Assembly (NCBI GenBank): GCA_030840645.1
Contig: JAVEEC010000105.1
Location: 1-64,000 of the forward strand
Length of the DNA: 64,000 bases
Direction of reading: 5' to 3'
DNA from: Frankiaceae bacterium
Lineage (GTDB): Bacteria > Actinomycetota > Actinomycetes > BP-191
In this document: piece after piece, positions 42,312-51,579 of the stretch
How the letters are laid out: each line of letters starts with the position of its first letter
Position numbering within the stretch: the stretch's first letter is position 1
Translations under genes and position numbers: made by a program
The notes under the pieces: model-generated
Told to the model about the DNA's origin: nothing
Databases searched by the model: none
What the model saw: only the letters and a program-made list of their open reading frames with translations

Positions 42312-43433
42312 TCCGGCCACTACACCGAGGCCCGTCGGCTCCTCGACGTCATCCTCCCAGTCGCGTCCGACCTCAGCCTGCCCGTCGTCCTGGAACGCAT
42401 CGTGGCCGCGGCGTGCGAGCTGGTCGGCGCGCGGTACGGCGCGCTCGGCGTGCTGGCCGAGGACAACACGCTCGCGGAGTTCATCACCGTCGGCATCGAC
42501 GCGGAGACCATCGCGCGCATCGGTCCGCCGCCGCAGGGGCACGGCGTTCTCGGGCTGCTGATCTGGGACCCGAAGCCTGTCCGGATGGACGACATCGCGG
42601 AGCACGCGTCGTCGTACGGCTTCCCACCCGACCACCCGCCGATGCACTCGTTCCTCGGCGCGCCGGTACGGGTGCGGGACACGGTGTTCGGCAACCTCTA
42701 CCTGTCGGAGAAGCGGGACGCGCCGCGGTTCACGCAGGACGACGAGGACCTCGTCGTCGGGCTCGCGGCCGTCGCCGGTGTCGCGATCGAGAACGCCCGC
42801 CTGCACGCGCGGGTCCGCGACGTCGCCGTCGTCGAGGACCGCGAGCGCATCGCCCGCGACCTCCACGACACCGTCATCCAGCAGCTCTACGCGACCGGTC
42901 TCAGCCTGACCGCCGCGCTGCGGATGACGGAGAAGGACGAGGTACGCGAACGCCTCGCGCGCAGCATCGACGACCTGGACCGCACGATGCGCAGCATCCG
43001 GTCCACGATCTTCGCGCTGGAGGCGGCCGACCGGGAGGAGGCGGGCGGGCTGCGTTCGGCGATCGTCACGCTGGTCGGCCGTAGCGAGAACGCCCTCGGC
43101 TTCTCACCGCGGCTCACCCTCGACGGCCTGGTCGACACGCTCGTGCCCGAGGATGTCGCGCACAACCTCCTCGCCGCGCTGCGCGAGTCGCTCTCGAACG
43201 TCGCGAAGCACGCCCACGCACGTCAGGTCGACGTCGAGGTCCTCGTCCGCGACGGCTCGGCGACCGTCCGGGTGAGCGACGACGGCGCCGGCGTCGGCGA
43301 CGTACGAGAAGGCAACGGCCTGCGCAACCTCGCCGATCGGGCCGCCGCGCTCGGCGGCGCGTTCACCGCGACCCGGCGCGAGTCCGGCGGCACCGTCGCG
43401 ACCTGGCGGGTGCCGCTCGCGCGCCGGTCGTGA
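42303..43433 (+). CDS. DosS/DevS-like GAF histidine kinase
   Basis: A 376-residue cytosolic kinase. A single GAF domain (about 25-170) closely follows the first GAF domain of mycobacterial DosS/DosT, including [21 protein letters not shown] at 111-114 and [11 protein letters not shown]. In the mycobacterial proteins the His of that region is, from memory, the heme ligand, so His111 may bind heme and sense O2, NO or CO. HisKA_3 follows with phospho-His188 ([14 protein letters not shown]), then HATPase ([25 protein letters not shown]). It has one GAF domain instead of the two in DosS. It pairs with the divergent regulator. Confidence 0.88.
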   Translation: MEESGHYTEARRLLDVILPVASDLSLPVVLERIVAAACELVGARYGALGVLAEDNTLAEFITVGIDAETIARIGPPPQGHGVLGLLIWDPKPVRMDDIAEHASSYGFPPDHPPMHSFLGAPVRVRDTVFGNLYLSEKRDAPRFTQDDEDLVVGLAAVAGVAIENARLHARVRDVAVVEDRERIARDLHDTVIQQLYATGLSLTAALRMTEKDEVRERLARSIDDLDRTMRSIRSTIFALEAADREEAGGLRSAIVTLVGRSENALGFSPRLTLDGLVDTLVPEDVAHNLLAALRESLSNVAKHAHARQVDVEVLVRDGSATVRVSDDGAGVGDVREGNGLRNLADRAAALGGAFTATRRESGGTVATWRVPLARRS

Positions 43434-43441
43434 CGTCCGGC

Positions 43442-44290
43442 TCAGAGGCAGCGCAGCACGTCGTCCAGGCTCGCCGAGCGCGCGGACTCGGGCGTCGCCC
43501 GACCCAGCGGTGTCGCGGCGACGCGTTCCCAGACCAGCGCGACCGCGTCGAACAGCCCGCTCCCGAGCCCCGCCGCCGCCTGCGTCGCCGCGATCTCGCG
43601 CATCTCCGCGACGTAGCGGTGCGCCTTGCTCGCGGACGACGCGAGGTACGGGCCGAGCTCGGCCACGACGTCGGGGAACTCCCGCGCCAGGTCGTCGAGC
43701 ACGACGTCGCGTACGCCCGCCCGCTCGGCGCTCGCGACGGCGTGCAGCAGCAGCGCGGCGAACCCCTTGTAGACGCTGGCGGTGCTCATCTTCACCGCAC
43801 TCGCGGTACCGACCGGCCCCGGCAGGACGCGGACGTCGAGCCGCGGGTGGGTCAGCGCCGCGACGTCCGCCGCGCGCGGGCCCGCGAGGTAGACGCGGGT
43901 CGTACCCGTGTCGGGCGGCCCGCCCGAGATCGAGCCGTCCACCAGCGACAGGTCGCCGAGGACCTCGGCGATCTCGCGCACCGTCGCCGGCGACGTGGCG
44001 TTGAGGTCGGCGTACAACGGTCGGACACCGAGCCGGTCAGCCGCCTCGCGGACCGTGCGCGCCACGGCGACGGCCGCACCCGGCGGCACGACGCTCGCAA
44101 CGACGTCCGCGGCCCCCACGACGTCGTCCAGTGACGGCAGCAGCTCGACGCCGCGCGCGAGGTCGCGGGTCCGGGCCGAGCGCCCGGCGACGGTCGCGAC
44201 GACCCGCGCCCCCGCCTCGGCCCAGCCGCGGCCGAGCGCGGAGCCCATCGCGCCCGGGCTGACGACGCCGACGGTGACCACGACGTCCAT
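43442..44290 (-). CDS. NAD(P)-dependent 6PGDH-like oxidoreductase (DUF1932 type)
   Basis: A 282-residue enzyme. The Rossmann domain begins VGVVSPGAMGSALG (GxxxxG variant) near residue 8 and continues with VVASVVPPGAAV and YADLNATSP; SISGGPP near 140 is the substrate signature of beta-hydroxyacid dehydrogenase-like proteins. The C-terminal helical domain (about 180-265: VKMSTASVYKG, DVVLDDLAREFP) fits DUF1932. The substrate is unknown. The ATG is at 44290; the longer frame to 44809 overlaps the divergent GNAT gene and is rejected. It converges with the kinase gene, 8 bases apart. Confidence 0.82.
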   Translation of the reverse strand: MDVVVTVGVVSPGAMGSALGRGWAEAGARVVATVAGRSARTRDLARGVELLPSLDDVVGAADVVASVVPPGAAVAVARTVREAADRLGVRPLYADLNATSPATVREIAEVLGDLSLVDGSISGGPPDTGTTRVYLAGPRAADVAALTHPRLDVRVLPGPVGTASAVKMSTASVYKGFAALLLHAVASAERAGVRDVVLDDLAREFPDVVAELGPYLASSASKAHRYVAEMREIAATQAAAGLGSGLFDAVALVWERVAATPLGRATPESARSASLDDVLRCL

Positions 44291-44329
44291 CCTGGCCCGG
44301 CGCGGCCCGCGACGCGCGAGGATGGCGGG

Positions 44330-44875
44330 GTGCGCGTACCGGAGCCGGGCGAGACCATCGTCGCGACGCCGCGCCTGCTGCTGCGGATGTGGCGGGACGA
44401 CGACGCGGAGCCCTTCGCGGCGATCAACGCCGACCGCGACGTGACGGCGTTCGTCGGCGGGCCGCTGGACCGCGTGGCGAGTGACGCGCTGCTCGCACGT
44501 TCGGTCGCGTACTGGCACGAGCACGGCTACGGCCGCGCGGCCGTCGAGGAACGGGACGGGTCGCGGCTGCTCGGGTACGTCGGGCTGGGCGGCCACGGCG
44601 CCGTACCGGGCGCCGTCGAGATCGGGTGGCGGCTGGCCCGCGACGTCTGGGGCCGCGGCTACGCCACCGAGGCGGCGGCCGCCATGCGCGACCGCGCGTT
44701 CGGCGCGTACGGCCTCGACCACCTGGTGTCGGTCGCGCGCCCGGACAACCCCGCGTCGCTCGGCGTCATGCGCGCGATCGGCATGCGGTACTGGCGCGAC
44801 GTCGACCACGCCGGCCTGCGGCTGTCCGTCTACTCACTCAGACACGACGACGGCCCGCAGCAGCCCCTCCGGTAG
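44330..44875 (+). CDS. GNAT acetyltransferase, RimJ/RimL type
   Basis: A 181-residue acyltransferase: VATPRLLLRMWRDDDAEPFA at the start is typical of the RimJ/RimL group, and the acetyl-CoA loop is RDVWGRGYATEAA near 105-118. VARPDNPASLGVMRAIGM follows. Start GTG 44330. The last 42 bases overlap, tail to tail, the 3' end of the DUF6259-like glycosidase gene on the other strand. The substrate (protein N-terminus or small amine) is not known. Confidence 0.85.
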   Translation: MRVPEPGETIVATPRLLLRMWRDDDAEPFAAINADRDVTAFVGGPLDRVASDALLARSVAYWHEHGYGRAAVEERDGSRLLGYVGLGGHGAVPGAVEIGWRLARDVWGRGYATEAAAAMRDRAFGAYGLDHLVSVARPDNPASLGVMRAIGMRYWRDVDHAGLRLSVYSLRHDDGPQQPLR

Positions 44876-46927
44876 GTCGAACGCCACCGCGCCGTCAGCC
44901 ACGACGACGTCGACGGGGACGCTCCCGCCGTCGCCGCACAGTGCGCGCGCCGACGCGGTCGGGTGCGGCCAGCGCAGTGCCACCCGGCCGTCGTGCGGGC
45001 CGTGAGCGACACAGAGGGTGCCGTTGCCCGGCCGGTCCGGCCGCGTCGTCGTGACCGCGACGCCGGGCGGCGCGGCGACGACGTCGACCGTGTCGCGGTA
45101 CGACCCCGCCGCCAGCCACGGCGCGGCCGCGTGCCGCAGCGCGAGCAGGCCGCGTACCTCCGGCCACCACGCGGCGTCCGCCCTGGTCTGGTCCATGACG
45201 CCGAGCCACATGCCGGTCGCGACGCTGCGGCAGACCCAGTGCCGCGCCAGCTCGATCGGCATCGTCCCGAGGGCGTCGTACATCGAGCTCTCGGGTTCGC
45301 GGGTGTACGGCACGGTGTCGGCCTGGATCACCTCGGGGAACGTGAACGCGAACAGCTCGGGGAACTTCATGTCGTGCCCGACCGCGTAGAGGCTCACGTA
45401 GCTCTGCACCAGCACGTACGGCACCAGCACGTCCGACACGCCCTCGACGGCGAGCGCCGCGTCGGCGTCGCGCGCGCGGATGCGGGCGAGCACGTCGCGG
45501 GCGAGGGCGGCGTTCGCGGCGTTCCATCGATGCGGTCCTTCGTGCAGGTGCGAGCCGTCGTGACACGCCAGGGACGGCGCGGCGGCGAGCTGGTCGAGGA
45601 ACACGACGCGGACGCCGTAGTCCCCGGTCAGCATCTCGGCGAAGCCGCCGATGACCTCGCGCCAGTCGGGGCTCCCGGGGCAGCACGTCGTGAACTCCGA
45701 GCCGCCGTACGCCTCGTGGTTGACCGAGCCGTCGGCGGCCTTCGCCGCGCACCGCGCGCGCAGTGCCGAGTACGTCGAACGGTCGCTGAACAGCCGGCCG
45801 TTCAGGTACCCCATGATCTCGCCGCCGCGTTCGCGGATCGCCGCGTACGACGCGGCCATCGCGACCGGCCCGCCGAGGTCGAGGTCGGGGTAGAAGTCGG
45901 GGTTGGACGAGTCGAAGCCGCCCTGGCTCCACCCGTACGGCGACAGCGTGTCCAGGCCGAGCGGCCGCAGCTCGTCCAGCAGCGCGGGCAGGTCCGCGAA
46001 CCGGTGCTGGATGCGCCCGTCGCCTGTCTTGAGGAACGTGATCTGCAGCCCGGACCGCGCGCCCCACACGCCCGCTCCGACCGGCGGGGGGAACGCCGTG
46101 TCCCACCACGCGCGGTACCGCCCGGCGGCGCCGTGCCAGCCGTCGTCGTGGCCCGCGACGACGAGCGGCGGGCTCTGCCACGAGTGTCCTGCGACGACGT
46201 CGCACGGCAGCCGCAGGCTCAGCTCCAGACCGTCCGGACCGCTGAGCGCGCGCAGGTGGACCATGCCCGCCGCCGGGTCGTGCTGGCCGAGGTACAGGCC
46301 GAGGCCCGAGCGTTCGTAGTACAGCCACGGCATGCTCGCCGAGCCCGAGTACGGCAGCGCGTACAGGTGCTCGTCGCCGGTGCGCACGACGCGCGGCGCG
46401 CCGGTCGCGAGCGGGTCGCTGGTGTCCTCGGCGATCCGGCGCAGGCCGTCAGCGGCACCGGTGATGCGCTCGCCGCCCCAGAACGGCATCAGCAGCACGT
46501 CGTCCGGCGTGGAGGCGAGGCGGCCGAACGGCGCCAGGTCGACCGCCGTGACGACGTGAGTGAACGAGTCGTTCGTGACGTCGAGGCGCCAGGTATCGCC
46601 GGACACCCGCAGCGACGACGCGATCGGCAGTGCCTCGCCGGCGCACGCGACCGTCGACGCGTGCCACGACGTGCCGTCCGCGGAGTCGACGAGGGGCAGG
46701 CCCGCCACCTCGCCCGCGGGGAACAGGTGCTCGGCCCACCACTCCCCCGACGGTCCGCTGAACACCGCCTTCGGCGCGCCCTGCGGCGGGTCCTCGACCC
46801 GGCGCAGCAGCAGCCGCCAGCACGGCGCGTCCGCCGGCGTCCCGAGCGGCTCGCCGGCGTCGGCGCGCACCGACGTCACGCGCGCGTCCTGGTCGAGCGC
46901 GATGCGCAGCGGTCCGGCCGCGATCAC
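44834..46927 (-). CDS. Putative glycoside hydrolase, DUF6259-like
   Basis: A 697-residue cytosolic protein. The N-terminal ~220 residues form a beta-sandwich with glycosidase-like character (LYALPYSGSASMPWLYYE). A (beta/alpha)8 region follows: FLKTGDGRIQHRF, YGWSQGGFDSSNPDFYPD, GEIMGYLNGRLF, VVFLDQL (possible nucleophile Asp) and DADAALAVEGVSDV (possible acid/base Glu). A C-terminal beta domain ends the protein. This layout matches DUF6259 glycosidase-like proteins. There is no signal peptide, so it works on imported oligosaccharide. GTG 46927 overlaps the upstream stop; it is the last gene of a seven-gene coupled operon. Confidence 0.7.
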   Translation of the reverse strand: MIAAGPLRIALDQDARVTSVRADAGEPLGTPADAPCWRLLLRRVEDPPQGAPKAVFSGPSGEWWAEHLFPAGEVAGLPLVDSADGTSWHASTVACAGEALPIASSLRVSGDTWRLDVTNDSFTHVVTAVDLAPFGRLASTPDDVLLMPFWGGERITGAADGLRRIAEDTSDPLATGAPRVVRTGDEHLYALPYSGSASMPWLYYERSGLGLYLGQHDPAAGMVHLRALSGPDGLELSLRLPCDVVAGHSWQSPPLVVAGHDDGWHGAAGRYRAWWDTAFPPPVGAGVWGARSGLQITFLKTGDGRIQHRFADLPALLDELRPLGLDTLSPYGWSQGGFDSSNPDFYPDLDLGGPVAMAASYAAIRERGGEIMGYLNGRLFSDRSTYSALRARCAAKAADGSVNHEAYGGSEFTTCCPGSPDWREVIGGFAEMLTGDYGVRVVFLDQLAAAPSLACHDGSHLHEGPHRWNAANAALARDVLARIRARDADAALAVEGVSDVLVPYVLVQSYVSLYAVGHDMKFPELFAFTFPEVIQADTVPYTREPESSMYDALGTMPIELARHWVCRSVATGMWLGVMDQTRADAAWWPEVRGLLALRHAAAPWLAAGSYRDTVDVVAAPPGVAVTTTRPDRPGNGTLCVAHGPHDGRVALRWPHPTASARALCGDGGSVPVDVVVADGAVAFDLPEGLLRAVVVSE

Positions 46928-48837
46928 CCGGCCTCCTCGCCGAGCCGGGTCGCGAGCAGGACGTACTGCTCCCTGATCCGCGCGAAGCGGCGCAGGTTCG
47001 CGTCGAGACCCTGCGGCCGGTTGGTGCGCAGCCACAGCTCCTCGAAGCGGCGCTCGATCGCGGCCAGCGCGGGCGCGAGCGCGCCGACCTCGCGCGCGGC
47101 CGTCGCCGCGTCGCCCGCCTCGGCCAGCGACCGCGCGCGGTCCAGGACGAGGAGGCGTTCGACGGTGTGCGCCGTCCAGCGGAGCGCGTGCTCCAGCAGG
47201 TCCAGGTGCTCGTGGTTGCGGCGGACCGCCGACCGCGCGCGGTGCAGCCGTTGGGCGGCGGTCGCCAGCTCGGCGGCGGAGCGTTCGAGCAGCGCCACCT
47301 CGGCCGGGTCGAGGACCGGCGGCGCGGGGGGCGAGTTGAGCAGCGCCCAGAGGTGGAACCACGTCCAGCCGCGCATGCCGAACGTGTCGACCGGCGGCGT
47401 GTCCGGCGGCGCCGGCGGGCGCGGGAACAGGTCGTCGGTCCGCCCCAGCAGGTCGAGCAACGCGGCCAGGTCTTCGTCGACGACGCCGTAGAACTGCTCG
47501 ACGAACGCCGCCGTCGCCTCGCGCGCCGAGCCCTCGCGCGGCTGCCACGCGGCGTCGGAGAGCACCGCGATGCCCTGGTAGTTCAGCGCGCGCAGGTTGT
47601 CGCCGCCCTCGTCGCAGAACGACGACGCGAAGAACGCGTCGCCACCCGCGTCCGCGGTGACCATCGCGAACGACTCGATGCACGGCTCGGCGAGTGCCCA
47701 GCGTGGGTGCAGCCGGGTGTAGTTCGACAGCGTCGTCACGGCCCACGGCGCGTACCCCTCGCGGACCAGCGTCGCGAGCAGGTCGTGCTTCTCGGTCGGG
47801 AGGAACGCCGCGACGACCGGCACCATGTCGCGCGAGAGCCGCAGCGCGTCCGACACCGGGAACGGCGCCGGGCGCCGCCACACATCCCGGTAGTAGCCGG
47901 TGTCGAACATGTCGCACGCCACGACCGCGGTCTTGCCGAGGCCCGCGGCGATGGCCCGCACGCGTTCCGCGTGGGCGAGCCAGCGGTCCGAGCCCTCGTC
48001 CATCCCGAACGCCTCGTCGGCGCCGATCACGACGTAGCGCGAGGGGAACGACGCGGCGAGGTCCGCCAGCAGGTCCGCGATCAGGTCGTACGCGCCGGGC
48101 CGGTCGGGGCCGAGCAGCGAGGTGTTCTCCTCGGTCTCGCGCAGGTGCGCGTACTCGGGCAGGCCGAGGATGCGTTCCATGTGGCCGAGGGTCTGGATGG
48201 CGGGAACGAGCTCGACGTGGTGGGCGCGCGCGAACGCGTGCAGGTCCGCGACCTCGGCCCGGGTGAGCCGGCCGCGGCCCGCGCCGATCAGCGGGTGCGA
48301 GCGGAACTCGAACATGTCCTCCAGGTAGAACGCGTAGTGCGTGACCTTCTGCTCGCCGAGGAAGGCGACGACGTCGCGCAGGTCCGCGAGCGTCGAGACC
48401 TGGCCGCGCGCGAGGTCGTCGGTGTAGCCGCGGATCGCGAGCCGCGGCGCGTCCACGACCCGCCCGCATCGGACCGGTTCGCCGCGCAGCGCCGCGCGGC
48501 GCAGCACCTGCAGCACCGTCATCGCGCCATGGTGCGCACCGGCGACGGTGCGACCGGTCACGACGATGCCGTCGGGACGCAGCTCCGCGACGTACGCCTC
48601 GGGGCCGCCGGCCGGCTCGTCGCCGACGCCCACGGTGAGCGGGACGCGTTGCGCCGCAGGCTCTTCGCGCCCGGCATCGATACCGGCGGCGGCCAGCTCC
48701 GCGACGAGGTACGCCGTACCGTCGAGGTCCGCGTCGTCGGTGCTCAGGACGGACACGCCGCGCGACAGGTCGAGCGAGCCGGCCAACGGCTCGACGCGCA
48801 GCGGCCTCGGCACCAGGCTCCGCGCCCAGTCCGTCAT
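46924..48837 (-). CDS. GH20-like beta-N-acetylhexosaminidase
   Basis: A 637-residue protein. Residues 1-130 are a GH20b-like domain (LVPRPLRVEPLAG, GPEAYVAEL, GAHHGAMTVLQVLR). The catalytic barrel starts with LAIRGYTDDLARGQ, has a long loop with YAFYLEDMFEFRSHP, and keeps the Asp-Glu pair as GADEAFG near residue 300, the place of the catalytic DE of GH20. A C-terminal helical domain (about 480-637) follows. GH20 enzymes release N-acetylglucosamine or -galactosamine through substrate-assisted catalysis. There is no signal peptide, so it acts inside the cell. ATG 48837 overlaps the PIG-L stop. Confidence 0.75.
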   Translation of the reverse strand: MTDWARSLVPRPLRVEPLAGSLDLSRGVSVLSTDDADLDGTAYLVAELAAAGIDAGREEPAAQRVPLTVGVGDEPAGGPEAYVAELRPDGIVVTGRTVAGAHHGAMTVLQVLRRAALRGEPVRCGRVVDAPRLAIRGYTDDLARGQVSTLADLRDVVAFLGEQKVTHYAFYLEDMFEFRSHPLIGAGRGRLTRAEVADLHAFARAHHVELVPAIQTLGHMERILGLPEYAHLRETEENTSLLGPDRPGAYDLIADLLADLAASFPSRYVVIGADEAFGMDEGSDRWLAHAERVRAIAAGLGKTAVVACDMFDTGYYRDVWRRPAPFPVSDALRLSRDMVPVVAAFLPTEKHDLLATLVREGYAPWAVTTLSNYTRLHPRWALAEPCIESFAMVTADAGGDAFFASSFCDEGGDNLRALNYQGIAVLSDAAWQPREGSAREATAAFVEQFYGVVDEDLAALLDLLGRTDDLFPRPPAPPDTPPVDTFGMRGWTWFHLWALLNSPPAPPVLDPAEVALLERSAAELATAAQRLHRARSAVRRNHEHLDLLEHALRWTAHTVERLLVLDRARSLAEAGDAATAAREVGALAPALAAIERRFEELWLRTNRPQGLDANLRRFARIREQYVLLATRLGEEAG

Positions 48838-49607
48838 CGCGGCATCACGTGGTCCTCCCGCGTACCCGGGGCGGCACCGGCGAGGACGAACGCCTCGGCG
48901 GTCGGCGCCGAGAACGCGTCGAGGATCCCACCGCCGCCGCCCTGGCTCAGGTGGCACGCGGCGGCCCGGCGCTTCACGTCGAGGAACGCCGTGACGTCGA
49001 CGACGGTGGTGATCGCCTCCTCCGGCACGACGACGAACTCCGGCACCGGCGGCCCGATGCTCGGGTTGCGGAGCTGCGCCTCCTGGTACTCCGCCAGGCA
49101 GTCCGGGTGCGCGTCGATCCACGCCATCACGCCGGCGACCTGCGCCGGACCGTACGCGACTTCGAGCAGGCGCGGCGTCAGCCCGCTCGCGGCGACCGCC
49201 CGCCGGGTCAGGGCGCCGACCGCCACGTGCGTCTCGTGCCCGGTCACGCCGTCGTTGCCGAACGTCAGCACGACGTCGGGCCGCAGGTCGCGGACCAGCC
49301 TCTCGACGGCGCGCTCGTGGTCGCGCGCGACCAGGTGGTAGTTGCCGCGGCGCAGGCACGGCAGCGCGCCCCAGGTGCGTTCGAGGTGGACGACTCGGGC
49401 CGCACCCAGCACCCGAGCGGCCGCCTCCAGCTCCACCTGCCGGGTCGCGATGATCGCGGCGGGGTTCTCGTCGGGCCCGCCGCCGCCACCGCCGCCGGTC
49501 GCGCAGACGATGGTGACGTCGACTCCCTCCGCCGCGCACCGGGCCAGCGTGCCGCCGAACGTCGTCTCGTCGTCCGGATGAGCGAGCACGGCGAGCAGTG
49601 CGCTCAC
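48834..49607 (-). CDS. PIG-L/LmbE family deacetylase
   Basis: A 257-residue zinc-dependent deacetylase. The metal site is seen in AHPDDE near residues 9-14 and GHETH near 125, with GNDG just before. The family removes acetyl from N-acetylglucosaminyl groups (mycothiol synthesis, GPI, antibiotics). In this operon it would deacetylate the amino sugar released by the GH20-like enzyme; that is inference from position. GTG 49607 overlaps the ROK kinase stop (GTGA), and its own stop overlaps the GH20-like start. Confidence 0.88.
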   Translation of the reverse strand: MSALLAVLAHPDDETTFGGTLARCAAEGVDVTIVCATGGGGGGGPDENPAAIIATRQVELEAAARVLGAARVVHLERTWGALPCLRRGNYHLVARDHERAVERLVRDLRPDVVLTFGNDGVTGHETHVAVGALTRRAVAASGLTPRLLEVAYGPAQVAGVMAWIDAHPDCLAEYQEAQLRNPSIGPPVPEFVVVPEEAITTVVDVTAFLDVKRRAAACHLSQGGGGGILDAFSAPTAEAFVLAGAAPGTREDHVMPR

Positions 49608-50557
49608 CGCGCGTCCATGGCGGCCGGGGCGAGCGCGGCCGACGCGGCGCCGACGACCGCGGCGTCGGACCCGAGCCGCGACACGACGACCTCGCACCGC
49701 TGCGCGAGCAGCGCGGCGTGGGCCGCGAAGAACGCGCGCGCCGGGTCGAGCAGCAGCGACCCCGCGCCGGAGACGCCGCCGTTGACGACGATCCGGTCCG
49801 CGAAGAACAGCTGGCCGACGGTGGCGCACGCCCAGCCGAGCGCCTCGCCCGCCGCGTCCCACACCAGGCGCACGCGCGGGTCGGTGAGGGCGTCCGGGGT
49901 GGTCAGCTCCTCGCAGCGCAGCGGCGGCCGGCCGGCGAAGCGCGGCAGCAGGGCCGCCTCGCGCAGCAGCGCGGTCGCGCTGAGGACGTCCTCGAGCAGC
50001 CGGTACCGCCCCGCCTCCGCCGGGGCGAACGGCATCCGCCCGCCCGCGCCACCGAGGACCGTGCCGTCGTGCACGAGCGAGACGCCGAGGCCGGTGCCGA
50101 CAGTCAGCACGAGCAGCCGCCGCGCTCCGGCATGGTGACCGGAGTGCAGCTCGCCGAGGGCTGCCGCCTCCGCGTCGTTGACAAGGACGGCGGGCACGCC
50201 GAGCGCGGTCGAGACGAGCGCGCGCAACGGCACCCCGTCCCAGCCGGGAAAGTGCCGCGCGTGGTGCAGGCAGCCGTCGTCGTCCAGCAGCCCGGGCACG
50301 CCGACGCCGGCGGCGGTGGCACCGGAGAGGCCGAGGCCGTGTGCGGTCGCCGCGATGCGCGCGACCAGGTCCTCGGGTCCGCGCCCCTGGTCGGTCGGCA
50401 GCGTGGCGGCCGCGAGCACCTGCCCGGCCGCCACGACGCCGACGCGCGTCGTGGTGCCGCCGACGTCGACGCCCCACGCGCAGGCGTCACGGTCGCGGAC
50501 GGACGGCAGCAGCCGGCGCCGCGTGGCGGCAGGCATCGAGAACCCGTTCTTCGTCAT
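49604..50557 (-). CDS. ROK-family sugar kinase
   Basis: A 317-residue ROK protein. The phosphate loop is GVDVGGTTTRVG near residue 29; GVPGLLD, NDAEAAALGE and VGTGLGVSLV are all typical, and GGVSGAG follows near the end. It lacks the Cys-rich zinc motif (CxCGxxGCxE) that most ROK kinases and repressors have, although the ROK repressor of the same cluster keeps it. No DNA-binding domain is present. It likely phosphorylates the imported hexose or amino sugar. ATG 50557 overlaps the SIS gene stop (ATGA). Confidence 0.85.
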   Translation of the reverse strand: MTKNGFSMPAATRRRLLPSVRDRDACAWGVDVGGTTTRVGVVAAGQVLAAATLPTDQGRGPEDLVARIAATAHGLGLSGATAAGVGVPGLLDDDGCLHHARHFPGWDGVPLRALVSTALGVPAVLVNDAEAAALGELHSGHHAGARRLLVLTVGTGLGVSLVHDGTVLGGAGGRMPFAPAEAGRYRLLEDVLSATALLREAALLPRFAGRPPLRCEELTTPDALTDPRVRLVWDAAGEALGWACATVGQLFFADRIVVNGGVSGAGSLLLDPARAFFAAHAALLAQRCEVVVSRLGSDAAVVGAASAALAPAAMDAR

Positions 50558-51579
50558 GTCGTAGGGGTCACCTTGCTCAGGCCCGCGGGCCGGTCGGGGT
50601 CGAGGCCGCGAGCGCGGGCCGAGTGCAGCGCGAGCTGCTGGCCCCGCACGACGAGCAGCAACGGCGCGAGCAGCTCGTGCACCGCCGGTACGGCGACGCC
50701 GGAGCCGGTCCGGTCGGAGACGAGGTGAACCGGGTGGCCGCGGTCACGGAGCCAGTCCTCGACCTCGACCGCGTCCGCCCACAACGCACCGCGCGAGCTG
50801 ATCGAGACGACCGGCGTCGCCGCCGGGTAGCCGGCGACCGGGCCGTGCCGCAGGTCCGCGCCGGACCCGCCCTCGGCCCGCACGCCCGCCGCCTCCTTCA
50901 GCTTCAACGCCGTCTCCAGCGCGACCGGGAGAACGACACCGCGGCCGAGGCAGAGCAACGACGTCGCGTCCGCGAGCGCGGTCGCCAGCGCGCGCGGCGA
51001 CGCGTCGTCGGCGAGCACCTCGTCCAGACCGTCGAGGACGGCGGCCCAGTCGGCGTCCGACCACGGCCCGCCGAACGCCGCCTCGGCGACGAGTGCAAGC
51101 GCCGCGAGCGATGCCGTGAACGTCTTCGTCGCCGGCACGGCCAGCTCGGGTCCGGCGTCGAGCGGCAGGCACCAGTCCGCGGCGGCGGCGAGCGGGCTGC
51201 CGTCGCCGTTGGTCACCGCGACCGTCCGCGCCCCGGCGGCGCGCAGCCGGCGCAGCACGTCGACCACCTCGGGCGTCTCGCCGGACTGGCTGATCCCGAC
51301 GGCGAGGAAGCCGGTGTAGTCGACGTCGGCGGCGTACCGCGTGTGGACGCTCAGCGCCGCGTTGAAGGACGGCCGTCCCGACAGCAGCTCGAACACGTAC
51401 CGGCCGTACACGGCGGCGTTGGCGGACGACCCGCGCGCGACGAACACGATCCCCGTCGGCGCTGCCGGCACCGCCACGGCCAGCCCCCCCAGCCGGCCGC
51501 GGCGGGCGACGAGGCCGCGCAGCACGGCAGCCTGCTCGGCCAGCTCCGTGGCCATCAGCGAAGCGATCACGGCGGTCAC
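50554..51579 (-). CDS. SIS-domain sugar isomerase/deaminase (GlmS/AgaS-like)
   Basis: A 341-residue protein with two SIS domains like the isomerase half of GlmS: FVARGSSANAAVYGRYVFE, GISQSGETPEVVDVLR, VTNGDGSPLAAAA, GPELAVPATKTFTASLAAL, then LCLGRGVVLPVALETALKLKEAAG. It lacks the glutaminase domain, so it probably interconverts an amino sugar phosphate and a ketose phosphate. GTG 51579 overlaps the stop of the MFS-ABC fusion; GTG 51570 and ATG 51555 are other possible starts. It fits downstream of the ROK kinase and deacetylase. Confidence 0.85.
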   Translation of the reverse strand: MTAVIASLMATELAEQAAVLRGLVARRGRLGGLAVAVPAAPTGIVFVARGSSANAAVYGRYVFELLSGRPSFNAALSVHTRYAADVDYTGFLAVGISQSGETPEVVDVLRRLRAAGARTVAVTNGDGSPLAAAADWCLPLDAGPELAVPATKTFTASLAALALVAEAAFGGPWSDADWAAVLDGLDEVLADDASPRALATALADATSLLCLGRGVVLPVALETALKLKEAAGVRAEGGSGADLRHGPVAGYPAATPVVSISSRGALWADAVEVEDWLRDRGHPVHLVSDRTGSGVAVPAVHELLAPLLLVVRGQQLALHSARARGLDPDRPAGLSKVTPTT

